Shown piece after piece: positions 1 through 8,332 of a stretch of 64,000 nt of DNA. Where the stretch lies: NCBI GenBank assembly GCA_964399985.1, contig CAYNRY010000003.1, positions 310,001 to 374,000 of the forward strand, given 5' to 3'. The first letter of the stretch is position 1. Each line of letters starts with the position of its first letter. The position numbers and the translations under genes were made by a program. The stretch comes from Micavibrio_B sp964399985. Its GTDB lineage: Bacteria > Pseudomonadota > Alphaproteobacteria > Micavibrionales > Micavibrionaceae. The notes under the pieces are model-generated. The model was given only the letters and a program-made list of their open reading frames with translations. It searched no databases and was not told the origin of the DNA.

Positions 1-1329
1 CTGGTTACCACCAACGAAGGTAAAGAGCTTGTTCTCGAAGTTGCACAGCACCTTGGCGAAGGCGTTGTTCGCTGTATCGCGATGGACTCGACAGACGGTC
101 TGGTTCGCGGCGAAGTCGTAAGCGACACAGGCGCGCCGATCACCGTTCCGGTCGGTCCTGAAGTTCTGGGTCGTATTCTGGATGTTATCGGTCAGCCGAT
201 CGATGAGCGCGGTGCGGTCACGACAAAAAAATCCTATCCAATCCACCGCGAAGCGCCTGAATTCACAGAGCAAGCGACAGAAACAGAACAGCTTGTCACA
301 GGTATCAAAGTCGTCGATCTGATGTGCCCATACGCAAAAGGTGGTAAAATCGGTCTCTTCGGTGGTGCCGGCGTTGGTAAAACCGTTACCATTCAGGAAT
401 TGATCAACAACATTGCAAAAGGCCATGGCGGCGTTTCCGTTTTCGCGGGCGTTGGCGAGCGTACGCGTGAAGGTAACGACCTTTACCACGAAATGATCGA
501 AGCGGGCGTTATCAAGCTCGATGGCGAATCCAAAGTTGCGCTTGTTTACGGCCAGATGAACGAGCCTCCGGGCGCGCGCGCGCGCGTTGCCTTGACAGGT
601 TTGACAATGGCTGAATATTTCCGCGACGAAGAAGGCCAAGATGTTCTGTTCTTCATGGATAACGTGTTCCGCTTTACGCAAGCTGGTGCAGAAGTTTCGG
701 CGCTTTTAGGACGTATCCCGTCCGCTGTTGGTTACCAGCCGACACTTGCAACGGATATGGGTGCGCTTCAAGAGCGTATTACATCGACGAACAAAGGTTC
801 GATTACCTCCGTTCAGGCCGTTTACGTTCCAGCGGATGACTTGACCGATCCGGCACCTGCAACGACTTTCGCTCACTTGGATGCAACGACTGTTCTATCC
901 CGTCAGATTGCCGAACTTGGTATTTACCCTGCGGTCGATCCACTGGATTCAACATCGCGTATTCTTGACCCGCGCGTTGTCGGTGAAGCTCACTATAAAT
1001 GTGCAACCGACGTTCAAAAGACGCTGCAACAATATAAAGCGCTGCAAGACATTATCGCGATTTTGGGTATGGACGAATTGTCTGAAGAAGACAAACTGGT
1101 CGTTTCCCGCGCGCGTAAAATTCAGCGCTTCCTGTCACAACCGTTCCACGTTGCCGAAATCTTTACCGGCACGCCGGGCGTCTTCGTCGCTATCGAAGAC
1201 ACGATCAAGGGCTTCCAGATGATCGTTGACGGTAAACTCGATCACCTGCCAGAATCTGCTTTCTACATGGTCGGCACGATCGAGCAAGCGATTGAAAAAG
1301 GCAAAAAAATGGCGGCTGAGGCAGCTTAA
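1..1329 (+). CDS. atpD: F-type ATP synthase subunit beta (5' end missing)
   Basis: This is the catalytic beta subunit of the F1 sector, which binds and converts ADP and phosphate to ATP on the cytoplasmic side of the inner membrane. The reading frame is open from base 1, so the N-terminus lies outside the window and about 442 residues are present. The Walker A motif GGAGVGKT is encoded at 361-384, and the family motif around FRFTQAG and VSALLGRIPSAVGYQPTLATD follows. The helix reads FMDNVFRF where most homologues have FIDNIFRF, a conservative change. The stop codon overlaps the atpC start (TAATG), as expected for translational coupling in the atp operon. Confidence 0.98.
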   Translation: MVTTNEGKELVLEVAQHLGEGVVRCIAMDSTDGLVRGEVVSDTGAPITVPVGPEVLGRILDVIGQPIDERGAVTTKKSYPIHREAPEFTEQATETEQLVTGIKVVDLMCPYAKGGKIGLFGGAGVGKTVTIQELINNIAKGHGGVSVFAGVGERTREGNDLYHEMIEAGVIKLDGESKVALVYGQMNEPPGARARVALTGLTMAEYFRDEEGQDVLFFMDNVFRFTQAGAEVSALLGRIPSAVGYQPTLATDMGALQERITSTNKGSITSVQAVYVPADDLTDPAPATTFAHLDATTVLSRQIAELGIYPAVDPLDSTSRILDPRVVGEAHYKCATDVQKTLQQYKALQDIIAILGMDELSEEDKLVVSRARKIQRFLSQPFHVAEIFTGTPGVFVAIEDTIKGFQMIVDGKLDHLPESAFYMVGTIEQAIEKGKKMAAEAA

Positions 1330-1736
1330 TGACAACTCAATTCAATTTCGAACTCGTATCTCCTGAAGAAAAGCTGATTTCTGAATCCGCTTTTCAGGTG
1401 ACGATCCCGGGACAAGAGGGCGATGTTGGTGTTCGCGCCGGTCATATGTCGCTGGTTATCTCCATGCGCCCGGGTGTTGTCACCATTCAGCGTGAAGAAA
1501 ATTCCGCTTTAGAGAAAATCTTTATCGCGGGTGGTTTTGCTGATATCAGCCAAGACCATGTTACAGTTCTGGCGGAAGAAGCTATTCCGGTTGCGAATTT
1601 AAGCCGTGAAAAGCTGGAAGCGGAACTGCGCGATCTTGAAGACGATATCAAAATGGCGGATAACGACGCTGATATTGTCAGGATCCAGAACAAGAAAGCG
1701 CTGGTAAATACTATGCTGCTGACATTGGCAGCATAA
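1329..1736 (+). CDS. atpC: F-type ATP synthase subunit epsilon
   Basis: The epsilon subunit of F1 sits on the central stalk and regulates ATP hydrolysis. The 135-residue length, the N-terminal beta-sandwich (FELVSPEEKL, then PGQEGDVGVRAGHM) and the position directly after atpD identify it. The ATG shares one base with the atpD stop. The C-terminal helical part (residues about 90-135) is present. The last 26 bases overlap the tail of the convergent aminotransferase gene, so the atp operon has no free terminator space; a perfect hairpin 37 bases past the stop lies inside that neighbouring gene. Confidence 0.96.
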   Translation: MTTQFNFELVSPEEKLISESAFQVTIPGQEGDVGVRAGHMSLVISMRPGVVTIQREENSALEKIFIAGGFADISQDHVTVLAEEAIPVANLSREKLEAELRDLEDDIKMADNDADIVRIQNKKALVNTMLLTLAA

Positions 1737-2472
1737 GCAAGCGGCTTCCAATTATTGAATTAGATTTCCAGATTTGAGCGGCTCTTTCGAGCCGCTCAAC
1801 TGTTATATGCTCTTCTCTAGCGCGGTGCTCGGCGATCAGTTTCATACGCGTAATACCAGGCAGGGCGCCATCCGATACAGGCGGCGTGATCCATGTGCCA
1901 TTTTCAACGATAAATATATTGCCTGTGGTTGCGCAGGCAACGTGACCTTCGGTATTAAGCAATATTGCATCTTCCGCGCCGTAATCCTGCGCTTCTAACA
2001 GTGCCAGCATGTTGTCGCCGTAATTGGTGGATTTAATACGCGACAAAGGTGAATGCTCATTGCGCCGTGTTGTCGTGGCAATAATCGCGCGGGCAGGTGT
2101 GTCGTCTATTTGCGGCGCAGGCGTGGCGCGCATGACCAGTGTCGGATGCACATCTCTCGGCGGCATAAGGCCGCGAAGGCCGATGCCGCGCGTGATTTGC
2201 GTACGTACGACCCAGCGTCCGGTTGAAATGGAATTACGCGCCAGCAGCATTGTCGAAATCGTATCTAAATCCAGAATGGTTTTATCGAATGGGATACCGA
2301 GAATCATGGAATCGTTTAAAAGGCGTTCGAAATGCAGATCGGCATCTAACAATACACCGTCTGTGGTAATTTGCGTATCGAAGACGCCGTCGCCGAGCGT
2401 AAAACCACGGTCATTCATCGAAACCGATACTTTTTCTTCTTCGATAAACTGGTCGTGAAAGAAACAGAACAT
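1711..2472 (-). CDS. pabC: PLP-dependent class IV aminotransferase, probable aminodeoxychorismate lyase
   Basis: The protein has the fold-type IV aminotransferase pattern: FTLGDGVFDT near residues 24-32, the probable PLP lysine in RIKSTNY (K147), and the late SNSIIG segment near residue 240. The family includes aminodeoxychorismate lyase, D-alanine and branched-chain aminotransferases. Sequence alone does not separate these well, but the gene starts 3 bases after the pabA stop in a pabB-pabA-pabC order, which favours release of 4-aminobenzoate and pyruvate from aminodeoxychorismate. The 3' end overlaps convergent atpC by 26 bases. The gene symbol rests on this context. Confidence 0.82.
   Translation of the reverse strand: MFCFFHDQFIEEEKVSVSMNDRGFTLGDGVFDTQITTDGVLLDADLHFERLLNDSMILGIPFDKTILDLDTISTMLLARNSISTGRWVVRTQITRGIGLRGLMPPRDVHPTLVMRATPAPQIDDTPARAIIATTTRRNEHSPLSRIKSTNYGDNMLALLEAQDYGAEDAILLNTEGHVACATTGNIFIVENGTWITPPVSDGALPGITRMKLIAEHRAREEHITVERLERAAQIWKSNSIIGSRLLMLPMSAA
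1774..1799. terminator. Perfect 11-bp hairpin inside the convergent gene, downstream of atpC
   Basis: TTGAGCGGCTC and its exact complement are separated by a TTTC tetraloop. The hairpin lies 37 bases past the atpC stop and inside the codons of the convergent aminotransferase. No run of T follows it on either strand, so termination is not certain; it may end or stabilise the 3' end of the atp transcript. Confidence 0.4.
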
Positions 2473-2475
2473 GTA

Positions 2476-3069
2476 TTAAGCTGCCTTTTTCTTTTCATTC
2501 CATTTAAAAGCCAAACTCAAAAAATTCTCGATCAAGGTGCCCCCATGTTCGGTCAATATGGATTCAGGGTGGAACTGCACGCCGTAGACCGGATAATTTT
2601 CATGCTCGATAGCCATGACCACATTATCATCGCTTTGTGCTGTGGCCACCAAGGGGCCTAAATCATCCATCTCTACCATCAAGGAATGGTAGCGCCCGGC
2701 AGAGAAAGGGGAAGGGATGGAAGAAAATAATTTTGAATTCCGGTGATAGACCGTGCTGGCCATGCCGTGCATCGGTTTATGAGATTGTACAACAAAACTG
2801 CCGTAAGTTTCGGCGATACATTGATGGCCGAGACAAACGCCGAGAATAGGCGTATTGGGGCCGAGTTGTTTGATAAGATCTATGCAAATACCGGCCTGCG
2901 CCGGACCGCAAGGACCGGGGGAAAGAATAATCGCTTCGGGATTGAGAAAGGTGATTTCATCGATAGAGATTTTATCGTTCCGTACGATGCGAATATCATG
3001 GCCGAGATTTTCGACATACCGGCCCAGATTATGGACGAAGGAATCGTAATTATCGATAAGGAGAATCAT
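2476..3069 (-). CDS. pabA: Aminodeoxychorismate/anthranilate synthase glutaminase component
   Basis: This is a class I glutamine amidotransferase of 197 residues that supplies ammonia to the chorismate-converting subunit. The triad is visible: Cys79 in GVCLGHQ, and His167 and Glu169 in FHPES. The N-terminal LLIDNYDSF and the oxyanion-region SPGPCGP are typical of PabA/TrpG. The ATG follows the pabB stop directly (TAAATG), so the two are probably translationally coupled. Because the partner carries the PabB motif, the folate role is preferred over tryptophan, although such subunits can serve both. Confidence 0.93.
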   Translation of the reverse strand: MILLIDNYDSFVHNLGRYVENLGHDIRIVRNDKISIDEITFLNPEAIILSPGPCGPAQAGICIDLIKQLGPNTPILGVCLGHQCIAETYGSFVVQSHKPMHGMASTVYHRNSKLFSSIPSPFSAGRYHSLMVEMDDLGPLVATAQSDDNVVMAIEHENYPVYGVQFHPESILTEHGGTLIENFLSLAFKWNEKKKAA

Positions 3070-4482
3070 TTACCCTTGTTGCGCGATCTTTGATGGTGCT
3101 TCTGTGCTTTCCGCTTCAAAACTTTCAAAGATTTTGCGTGCTTTGACAAGTGTTTCCTGATATTCGGCCTCAAGTTGCGATCCGGCGACGATGCCGCCGC
3201 CAACGCTTAAGGATACTTGGTTGTCTTTATAAATCAGCGTGCGGATAGCGATATTGGTATCCATCGTGCCGTCAAAACCGATATAGCCGATCGATCCGCA
3301 ATAAGCGCCGCGCCGCGTCGGTTCCAGCTCCTCGATGATTTCCATGGCACGAATTTTGGGCGCACCGGTGATCGAGCCGCCGGGGAAACATGCCGATAAG
3401 GCATCGAGGGCGGTTTTGTCCTTTTTGAGTTTTCCGGTGACGCTGGAGACTAGATGATGAAGGCCACTATAGCTTTCGATTACGCAAAGCTCTGGCACTT
3501 CGACCGAATTCGCTTCGCAGACTTTGGAAAGATCGTTGCGAAGTAAATCGACGATCATCGTATTCTCGGCGCGGTCTTTGGCGCTGCTCAATAAAGTGGA
3601 AGGATGTTCGCTATCCGCTATCGTTCCCTTGATCGGGCGAGTTTCGATTGCCCGGCCACTGACCTTCAAAAAACGTTCCGGTGAAGTAGAAGACAAAACA
3701 ATATCCCCTATGCGCATAAAACTTGAAAACGGGGCGGGGTTCACTTTGCGCAGGCGTAAATAATGGGCATAAGGGTTGAAGTAATCCGGCAAGGTCGCCG
3801 TAAATTTTTGCGTCAGATTAACCTGGAACACATCACCAGCATGGATATAGTTGATAACGGTTTGAATATCTTCTTTATATTCGTCGCGTGTTTTCTGGCG
3901 CGACCATTCAGGGTTATGGCTGTTCGAGACATGATGTTTGAAATTATTCAAACGGGCGCTGGCACGGCCTAGACTCGCCTCGGCGGCTTTTGCGTCTTTG
4001 GCAATCGTGCAGAAATATGCTTTCTGTTTTTTAAGATCGAAACCTATGACCTGGTCGTAAATGCCAATGGCCATATCAGGCACATTCATATCGTCATGTG
4101 CGATATTGGGCAGCTTTTCAAAATGACGCGCCAGTTCATAAGAGAAAAATCCTGCCGCGCCGCCGGAAAAAGGCATAGGCGATTTATCCGATAATTTTGT
4201 AATTTCTCGCCAGACCGCAAGACGTTTTTCAATCACCTGAAAAGGATTGCCACGAAATTTTAAAGAGAATTCGCGATTATTGATTTCTGTTTTTCCATCG
4301 CGGTGAATAATGGTTTCCATTGGCGAAAAGCCGATAAAGGAATATTTCGAATGCGGTGAATTTTTATCGGAAGAGTCGAAAAAGATCGCGCCGTCATCAT
4401 CGGCAAAAACCGAAAAAGCGCGTTCTGGTTCTATATAAGGAATTTCAAATATATATTGCTGCATTTTTGTCCCCGCAGACAT
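3070..4482 (-). CDS. pabB: Aminodeoxychorismate synthase component I
   Basis: PabB aminates chorismate to 4-amino-4-deoxychorismate in 4-aminobenzoate and folate synthesis. The chorismate-binding domain holds GDVFQVNLTQ (about 216-225), TRPIKGT with the Lys285 that marks PabB (TrpE has Ala at that site), VDLLRNDLSKV and the late GGGIVAGS. Length is 470 residues, usual for PabB. A second start at 4464 (MQQYIFE) is preceded by a GGGGA-type site and is possible. It leads a three-gene operon with pabA and the pabC-like gene. Confidence 0.94.
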   Translation of the reverse strand: MSAGTKMQQYIFEIPYIEPERAFSVFADDDGAIFFDSSDKNSPHSKYSFIGFSPMETIIHRDGKTEINNREFSLKFRGNPFQVIEKRLAVWREITKLSDKSPMPFSGGAAGFFSYELARHFEKLPNIAHDDMNVPDMAIGIYDQVIGFDLKKQKAYFCTIAKDAKAAEASLGRASARLNNFKHHVSNSHNPEWSRQKTRDEYKEDIQTVINYIHAGDVFQVNLTQKFTATLPDYFNPYAHYLRLRKVNPAPFSSFMRIGDIVLSSTSPERFLKVSGRAIETRPIKGTIADSEHPSTLLSSAKDRAENTMIVDLLRNDLSKVCEANSVEVPELCVIESYSGLHHLVSSVTGKLKKDKTALDALSACFPGGSITGAPKIRAMEIIEELEPTRRGAYCGSIGYIGFDGTMDTNIAIRTLIYKDNQVSLSVGGGIVAGSQLEAEYQETLVKARKIFESFEAESTEAPSKIAQQG

Positions 4483-4539
4483 TTCTAACCCTGTTTTGCG
4501 AGGTTATGCGGTATCGGTGAAAAATATGCCAGAAAATAA

Positions 4540-7308
4540 TTAACCGAGAAATTCGCGCGTCTTTTCAATGACTTCCGAGAGGCCTATCTTCTCGATAATC
4601 ACGCCTTCGGGGAAAGCGGTTTGCAGGCGCTGCGGCAGGGCAGAATCAAGCATGACAAAAACACCCTTATCAGAGGCGCGGCGGATCAGGCGTCCATAAG
4701 CCTGTTTGAGCTTAAGCCGCGTCAGTCGGTCATCGAAAGCGCTGCCACCGAGCACTTTTTTGCGGGCTTTATGTAGCAGCGTCGCACGTGGCCATGGCAC
4801 GCGGTCGAAGACGATCATGCGGAGCGATTCACCGGGTACATCCACGCCGTCGCGCACAGCATCTGTGCCGAGCAAGCAGGAATGCGTATCGTCGCGAAAC
4901 ATATCGACCAAGGTTCCGGCGTCTATCCCGTCGACATGCTGCGCATAGAGCGTCAGCCCTTCGCGGGACAAGCGATCCTCAATCCGGTGGTGCACGTTTT
5001 TGAGGCGCGAGATGGATGTAAACAATCCCAATGCGCCGCCGCCGCTGGCCAAGAATAATTCACGGTAGGCAGCAGAGAGTTGGTCCATATCGTTCTTGCG
5101 GATATCGGTGACGACGAAAACTTTTGTCCGCTCCGCATAATTGAACGGCGAGGGGATGGAAAACGTCATCGGAGACGATGACAAGTGATTGGCACCGGTG
5201 ATCGTGCTGGCGGTTTCCCATCCTTGCTGGTCATCCGCCATGATAGAGCCGTCGCGGAGTGTCGCCGATGTGACGATCATGCTATGGGCGTGCGGTTTGA
5301 GAGCGGCAGCAAAAGGCTTGGTTGGATCGACATAATGACGATACATGCCGACATCCATGATCCTGCCGTCGCCGCGTTCTACCGACATCCAGTCAACCCA
5401 TTCGACAGGGTTTAGACCAGATTCAATTGTCTCCAGCATACCGATCCATGCGGCAATTGTCGCATTGGCGCGGCGTTCCAGTGATTGCGCCACGGCATCA
5501 ATTCGTTTGCGACTGTCGGGGGCCAGCGTATCGGCCTGATCATCAAGCTTGAATTTTAGATGCGCGACAAGGCGCATGATGGTGGCGCGCAAAACTTTCA
5601 GTTCTTCTTTTAATTTATCGGATGTTTCAAGCAGGCCTGTCACAAGCGGGAAAGTCGGTGTCTCCAGCGAATATAACCCTTCGGCTCCTTCGGCCCTTGC
5701 CTGAACCTGATTGAATATTTTTTCGATAAAGCTTTCTGCCGATCCTTGTGGCTCGCCGGATTTCAGGCGTTTGAGCCAGTCCTCGCCGGTTAAGAAACGC
5801 GCATGATGAAGAGCGCGTTCCATATAACCCGTGCCGTCTTCGTCGCCTGCAAGCAAATCTTCCAGACGTTTTTTCAAGCCGCGCGCGCGCGATCTTCTTC
5901 CGCCTTCAGGCCCGATCAGCCAGCGGCGTAAGTCATAAGTTTCCTGTCCAGTTAGATGCGCAGCAAACGCAGAGTCTGCTGCATCGAATAAATGATGGCC
6001 TTCATCGAAAATATAACGCTGTGGCAGATTTTCATCGAGGCCTGCGAGGGCGGTTTGGTACATAACAACCGCGTGATTGGCGATAACAAGCGGCGAGGTT
6101 TTCGCTTTGCGAATAGCACGCTCAGGAAAGCATCTTTTGTAATGATCGCAAGCCGAGAAAATACATTCACCGCGGCGGTCGGCAAGGCCCAGCGTTTGCG
6201 CATATCCAAGAAGGCCTGGAAGCCAACCGGGAAAATCAAACCCGGTCAGGTCGCCGTCGCGTGTTTCCATGATCCATCGCGCCATCAATCCTGCGGCAAT
6301 CGCATTGCGGATTTGAATCGTCATGCCGGCGCTTGATGCGAGATCATCGAAATTCAAAAGGCAGAGATAATTCTCGCGGCCTTTGCGCACGGCAACGCGT
6401 TTATCGCGCACATCGGGATCGGGGTATAAACGGGTAAGCTCGCTCTCGATCTGGCGCTGCAGGTTTTTGGTATAGGTCGAAATCCAGACCGGCGATTCAT
6501 TTTTCTCCGACCAGATCGAGGCGGGAACAAGATAGCCGAGTGTTTTACCGACGCCGGTTCCGGCTTCAGCCAGAATGACATTCGTGTCTTCGGATTTATC
6601 GCGGGCCGTGAAAGCCTCGACAAGCCGCGTTGTGTAATTCAATTGCGGCGCGCGGCTCTCGGAGCCGATGGCCTGTGCCAGCGTGGTCGTCATGCGCTCG
6701 CGGGCTTCATCGCCAGTGACCGAAATATGAGAGGAGGGCGGCAGCGGCGCATCTTCCGTCCATTCCGGCAAATCTTTCCAGACATTGAGCTGAGTGCGGC
6801 TGATGATCGTTTTTTCAGGATCGTATTTTTCATTGAGCGCGGCAAAGATATGCGGCGTCCAGTACCAGCCACGACCGTTTAGTCCCATAGCTTCAGCAAT
6901 ATTGAGCAGCCGTTCCTTGTTTGGTTTTTTAGAGAGATCGTCCAGCAGATAACCGACGGAATCTTGTAGAGAAAGAGGATAATCTTCGAGGCTCTGCGGC
7001 GCAACTTGACCCAACGCCTTGGCGATACCGGCAGGTGTCGGCACGCAAAATTTTCCCGGATGGACGAAGGCGAATAATTCCAACACATCAGCAGCGAGCA
7101 GATCATTGGTGTCGAGCTTGGACAGCATATAAGGCGCATGGCAGACCAGCGTAATCTTTTTGTGAACTTCAAACTGCGCCTGTTTGTTGTCGAGAATTTT
7201 AATCTCGCCTTCCGAGGTAAGAAGCGCAAACTGACCCGAGGCAAAGCACAGGGCAGGCAGGGTTGCGGTCTTCTGGAGAGTCGGGGAGGTCATAAGGGAA
7301 TTTATCAC
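4540..7308 (-). CDS. dinG: DinG/YoaA-type ATP-dependent DNA helicase
   Basis: This is a superfamily 2 helicase of the XPD/DinG branch, 922 residues, which unwinds DNA 5' to 3' in repair and at R-loops or G-quadruplexes in known members. Walker A is GTGVGKT (about 253-259), the DEAH-box equivalent is FDEGHH, and motif III is TSATLRDG. Four cysteines (YLCLLN, then ECIFSACDHYKRC) fit the iron-sulphur cluster of this family. About 200 N-terminal residues precede the motor and carry no motif I can name. The start at 7308 is GTG; an ATG at 7293 is an alternative, and neither has a clear ribosome site. Confidence 0.9.
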   Translation of the reverse strand: MINSLMTSPTLQKTATLPALCFASGQFALLTSEGEIKILDNKQAQFEVHKKITLVCHAPYMLSKLDTNDLLAADVLELFAFVHPGKFCVPTPAGIAKALGQVAPQSLEDYPLSLQDSVGYLLDDLSKKPNKERLLNIAEAMGLNGRGWYWTPHIFAALNEKYDPEKTIISRTQLNVWKDLPEWTEDAPLPPSSHISVTGDEARERMTTTLAQAIGSESRAPQLNYTTRLVEAFTARDKSEDTNVILAEAGTGVGKTLGYLVPASIWSEKNESPVWISTYTKNLQRQIESELTRLYPDPDVRDKRVAVRKGRENYLCLLNFDDLASSAGMTIQIRNAIAAGLMARWIMETRDGDLTGFDFPGWLPGLLGYAQTLGLADRRGECIFSACDHYKRCFPERAIRKAKTSPLVIANHAVVMYQTALAGLDENLPQRYIFDEGHHLFDAADSAFAAHLTGQETYDLRRWLIGPEGGRRSRARGLKKRLEDLLAGDEDGTGYMERALHHARFLTGEDWLKRLKSGEPQGSAESFIEKIFNQVQARAEGAEGLYSLETPTFPLVTGLLETSDKLKEELKVLRATIMRLVAHLKFKLDDQADTLAPDSRKRIDAVAQSLERRANATIAAWIGMLETIESGLNPVEWVDWMSVERGDGRIMDVGMYRHYVDPTKPFAAALKPHAHSMIVTSATLRDGSIMADDQQGWETASTITGANHLSSSPMTFSIPSPFNYAERTKVFVVTDIRKNDMDQLSAAYRELFLASGGGALGLFTSISRLKNVHHRIEDRLSREGLTLYAQHVDGIDAGTLVDMFRDDTHSCLLGTDAVRDGVDVPGESLRMIVFDRVPWPRATLLHKARKKVLGGSAFDDRLTRLKLKQAYGRLIRRASDKGVFVMLDSALPQRLQTAFPEGVIIEKIGLSEVIEKTREFLG

Positions 7309-7320
7309 ATAAAATAATGA

Positions 7321-7430
7321 CTGTCATTCCGAGCGAACAAAGTGAGCCGAGAAATCTCATCTATTTTAAGTTGATATCCCTCGGCGGAGTTTATCCTCCG
7401 CGAAGGCGGAGGCTCGGGGTGACGAGCGTG
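7321..7430. repeat. Intergenic palindromic repeat, GTCATTCC...GGGTGACG type
   Basis: The gap between the helicase and pilin-like genes holds an imperfect inverted repeat: GTCATTCCGAGCGAAC and GAGCCGAGAAATCTC on the left against CCTCGGCGGAG, TCCTCCGCGAAGGCGGAGG and CTCGGGGTGACG on the right. It is non-coding and resembles the element at 32634 in its outer GTCATTCC/GGTGAC ends, so it may be a diverged member of that family. Confidence 0.6.
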
Positions 7431-7450
7431 TTGTCTGTAATAACGAAAAA

Positions 7451-8275
7451 TCAACGCTCAACCAAAACATGGTAAAAAAAGTATTTCCCAGTGCCGGCTT
7501 GGTCAACCGCAGATGTATCTTTGTAACCACTGGTAGCTTCTACACAGCCTGTTTTTTTATCCCATAAAGCATTTGTATTTAAAGGAGTTACCGATGTTTT
7601 GATTGAAAAACCGGCTTGAGAAGACGTCCAGTGGGAATAATTATGGCTGCTTTGGGCTGTGCTTGGTGCATAAAATTTAAGGCTTAAATCAATGCCGCCT
7701 GTTCCCGCATTCTGCGGGGGGGCTGTTGAAAACGACGTTGTAACTCCTGCTGACAGATTTATAGCTTTACAAACATTTACATCAGTAAAGGGCAGGACCA
7801 TTAGCAAATCTTCACAAGCGGATGTACAGGCGATACCTGTTTCTCTTTCAGTCCCGACACCACCAACATTGTTATGGCGTATAAACATCCATTCTGTCCC
7901 GTCATTGGCGGATTTCGGCGGCATTGGAAAACTTAATCCTGCGCCGGATGCATCAAAGAGCCAACAGGACTTATCCGATGGGGATTGCGCGTTGGTATAA
8001 CCTGTAAAAGTGGAGTTGTCGAAGCTAAGTTGTGTGATACTGCAGCCTTTGGCAACCAACCCATCTACAGCATTTGCCATGGTTTTTGCCTGCCGCAATA
8101 TCTGTGATGCAATCACGGAGGCTTCTTCCTGAGATACTTCCGTCGTGTTATCGCCCATTCGGGTTATGGTTATCGTCACGGCGGCGAGCAGGGCGATCAT
8201 GATCAAGATAATGACCATGACATTTCCTGAGGTGGAAGGATGGGCGGAATTCTTAATAAAACCTTGATTTTTCAT
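7451..8275 (-). CDS. Membrane-anchored protein with pilin-like N-terminus, function unknown
   Basis: I do not recognise the family. The 274-residue protein has a short polar start, then one hydrophobic helix (VMVIILIMIALLAAVTI, about residues 19-35), then a soluble part containing six cysteines. This is the layout of type IV pilins and pseudopilins, and a Gly just before the helix could be a prepilin cleavage site, but the usual Glu at position +5 is absent. The helix is followed by a region rich in Ala, Ser and Gln that could continue as a spine. It stands alone between dinG and lysS, so context gives no role. Confidence 0.7.
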   Translation of the reverse strand: MKNQGFIKNSAHPSTSGNVMVIILIMIALLAAVTITITRMGDNTTEVSQEEASVIASQILRQAKTMANAVDGLVAKGCSITQLSFDNSTFTGYTNAQSPSDKSCWLFDASGAGLSFPMPPKSANDGTEWMFIRHNNVGGVGTERETGIACTSACEDLLMVLPFTDVNVCKAINLSAGVTTSFSTAPPQNAGTGGIDLSLKFYAPSTAQSSHNYSHWTSSQAGFSIKTSVTPLNTNALWDKKTGCVEATSGYKDTSAVDQAGTGKYFFYHVLVER

Positions 8276-8332
8276 AGATTTTGTCTCTCAATACAGATCC
8301 TATTTTACCACATTAAAAACAGAGTCTGAAAC

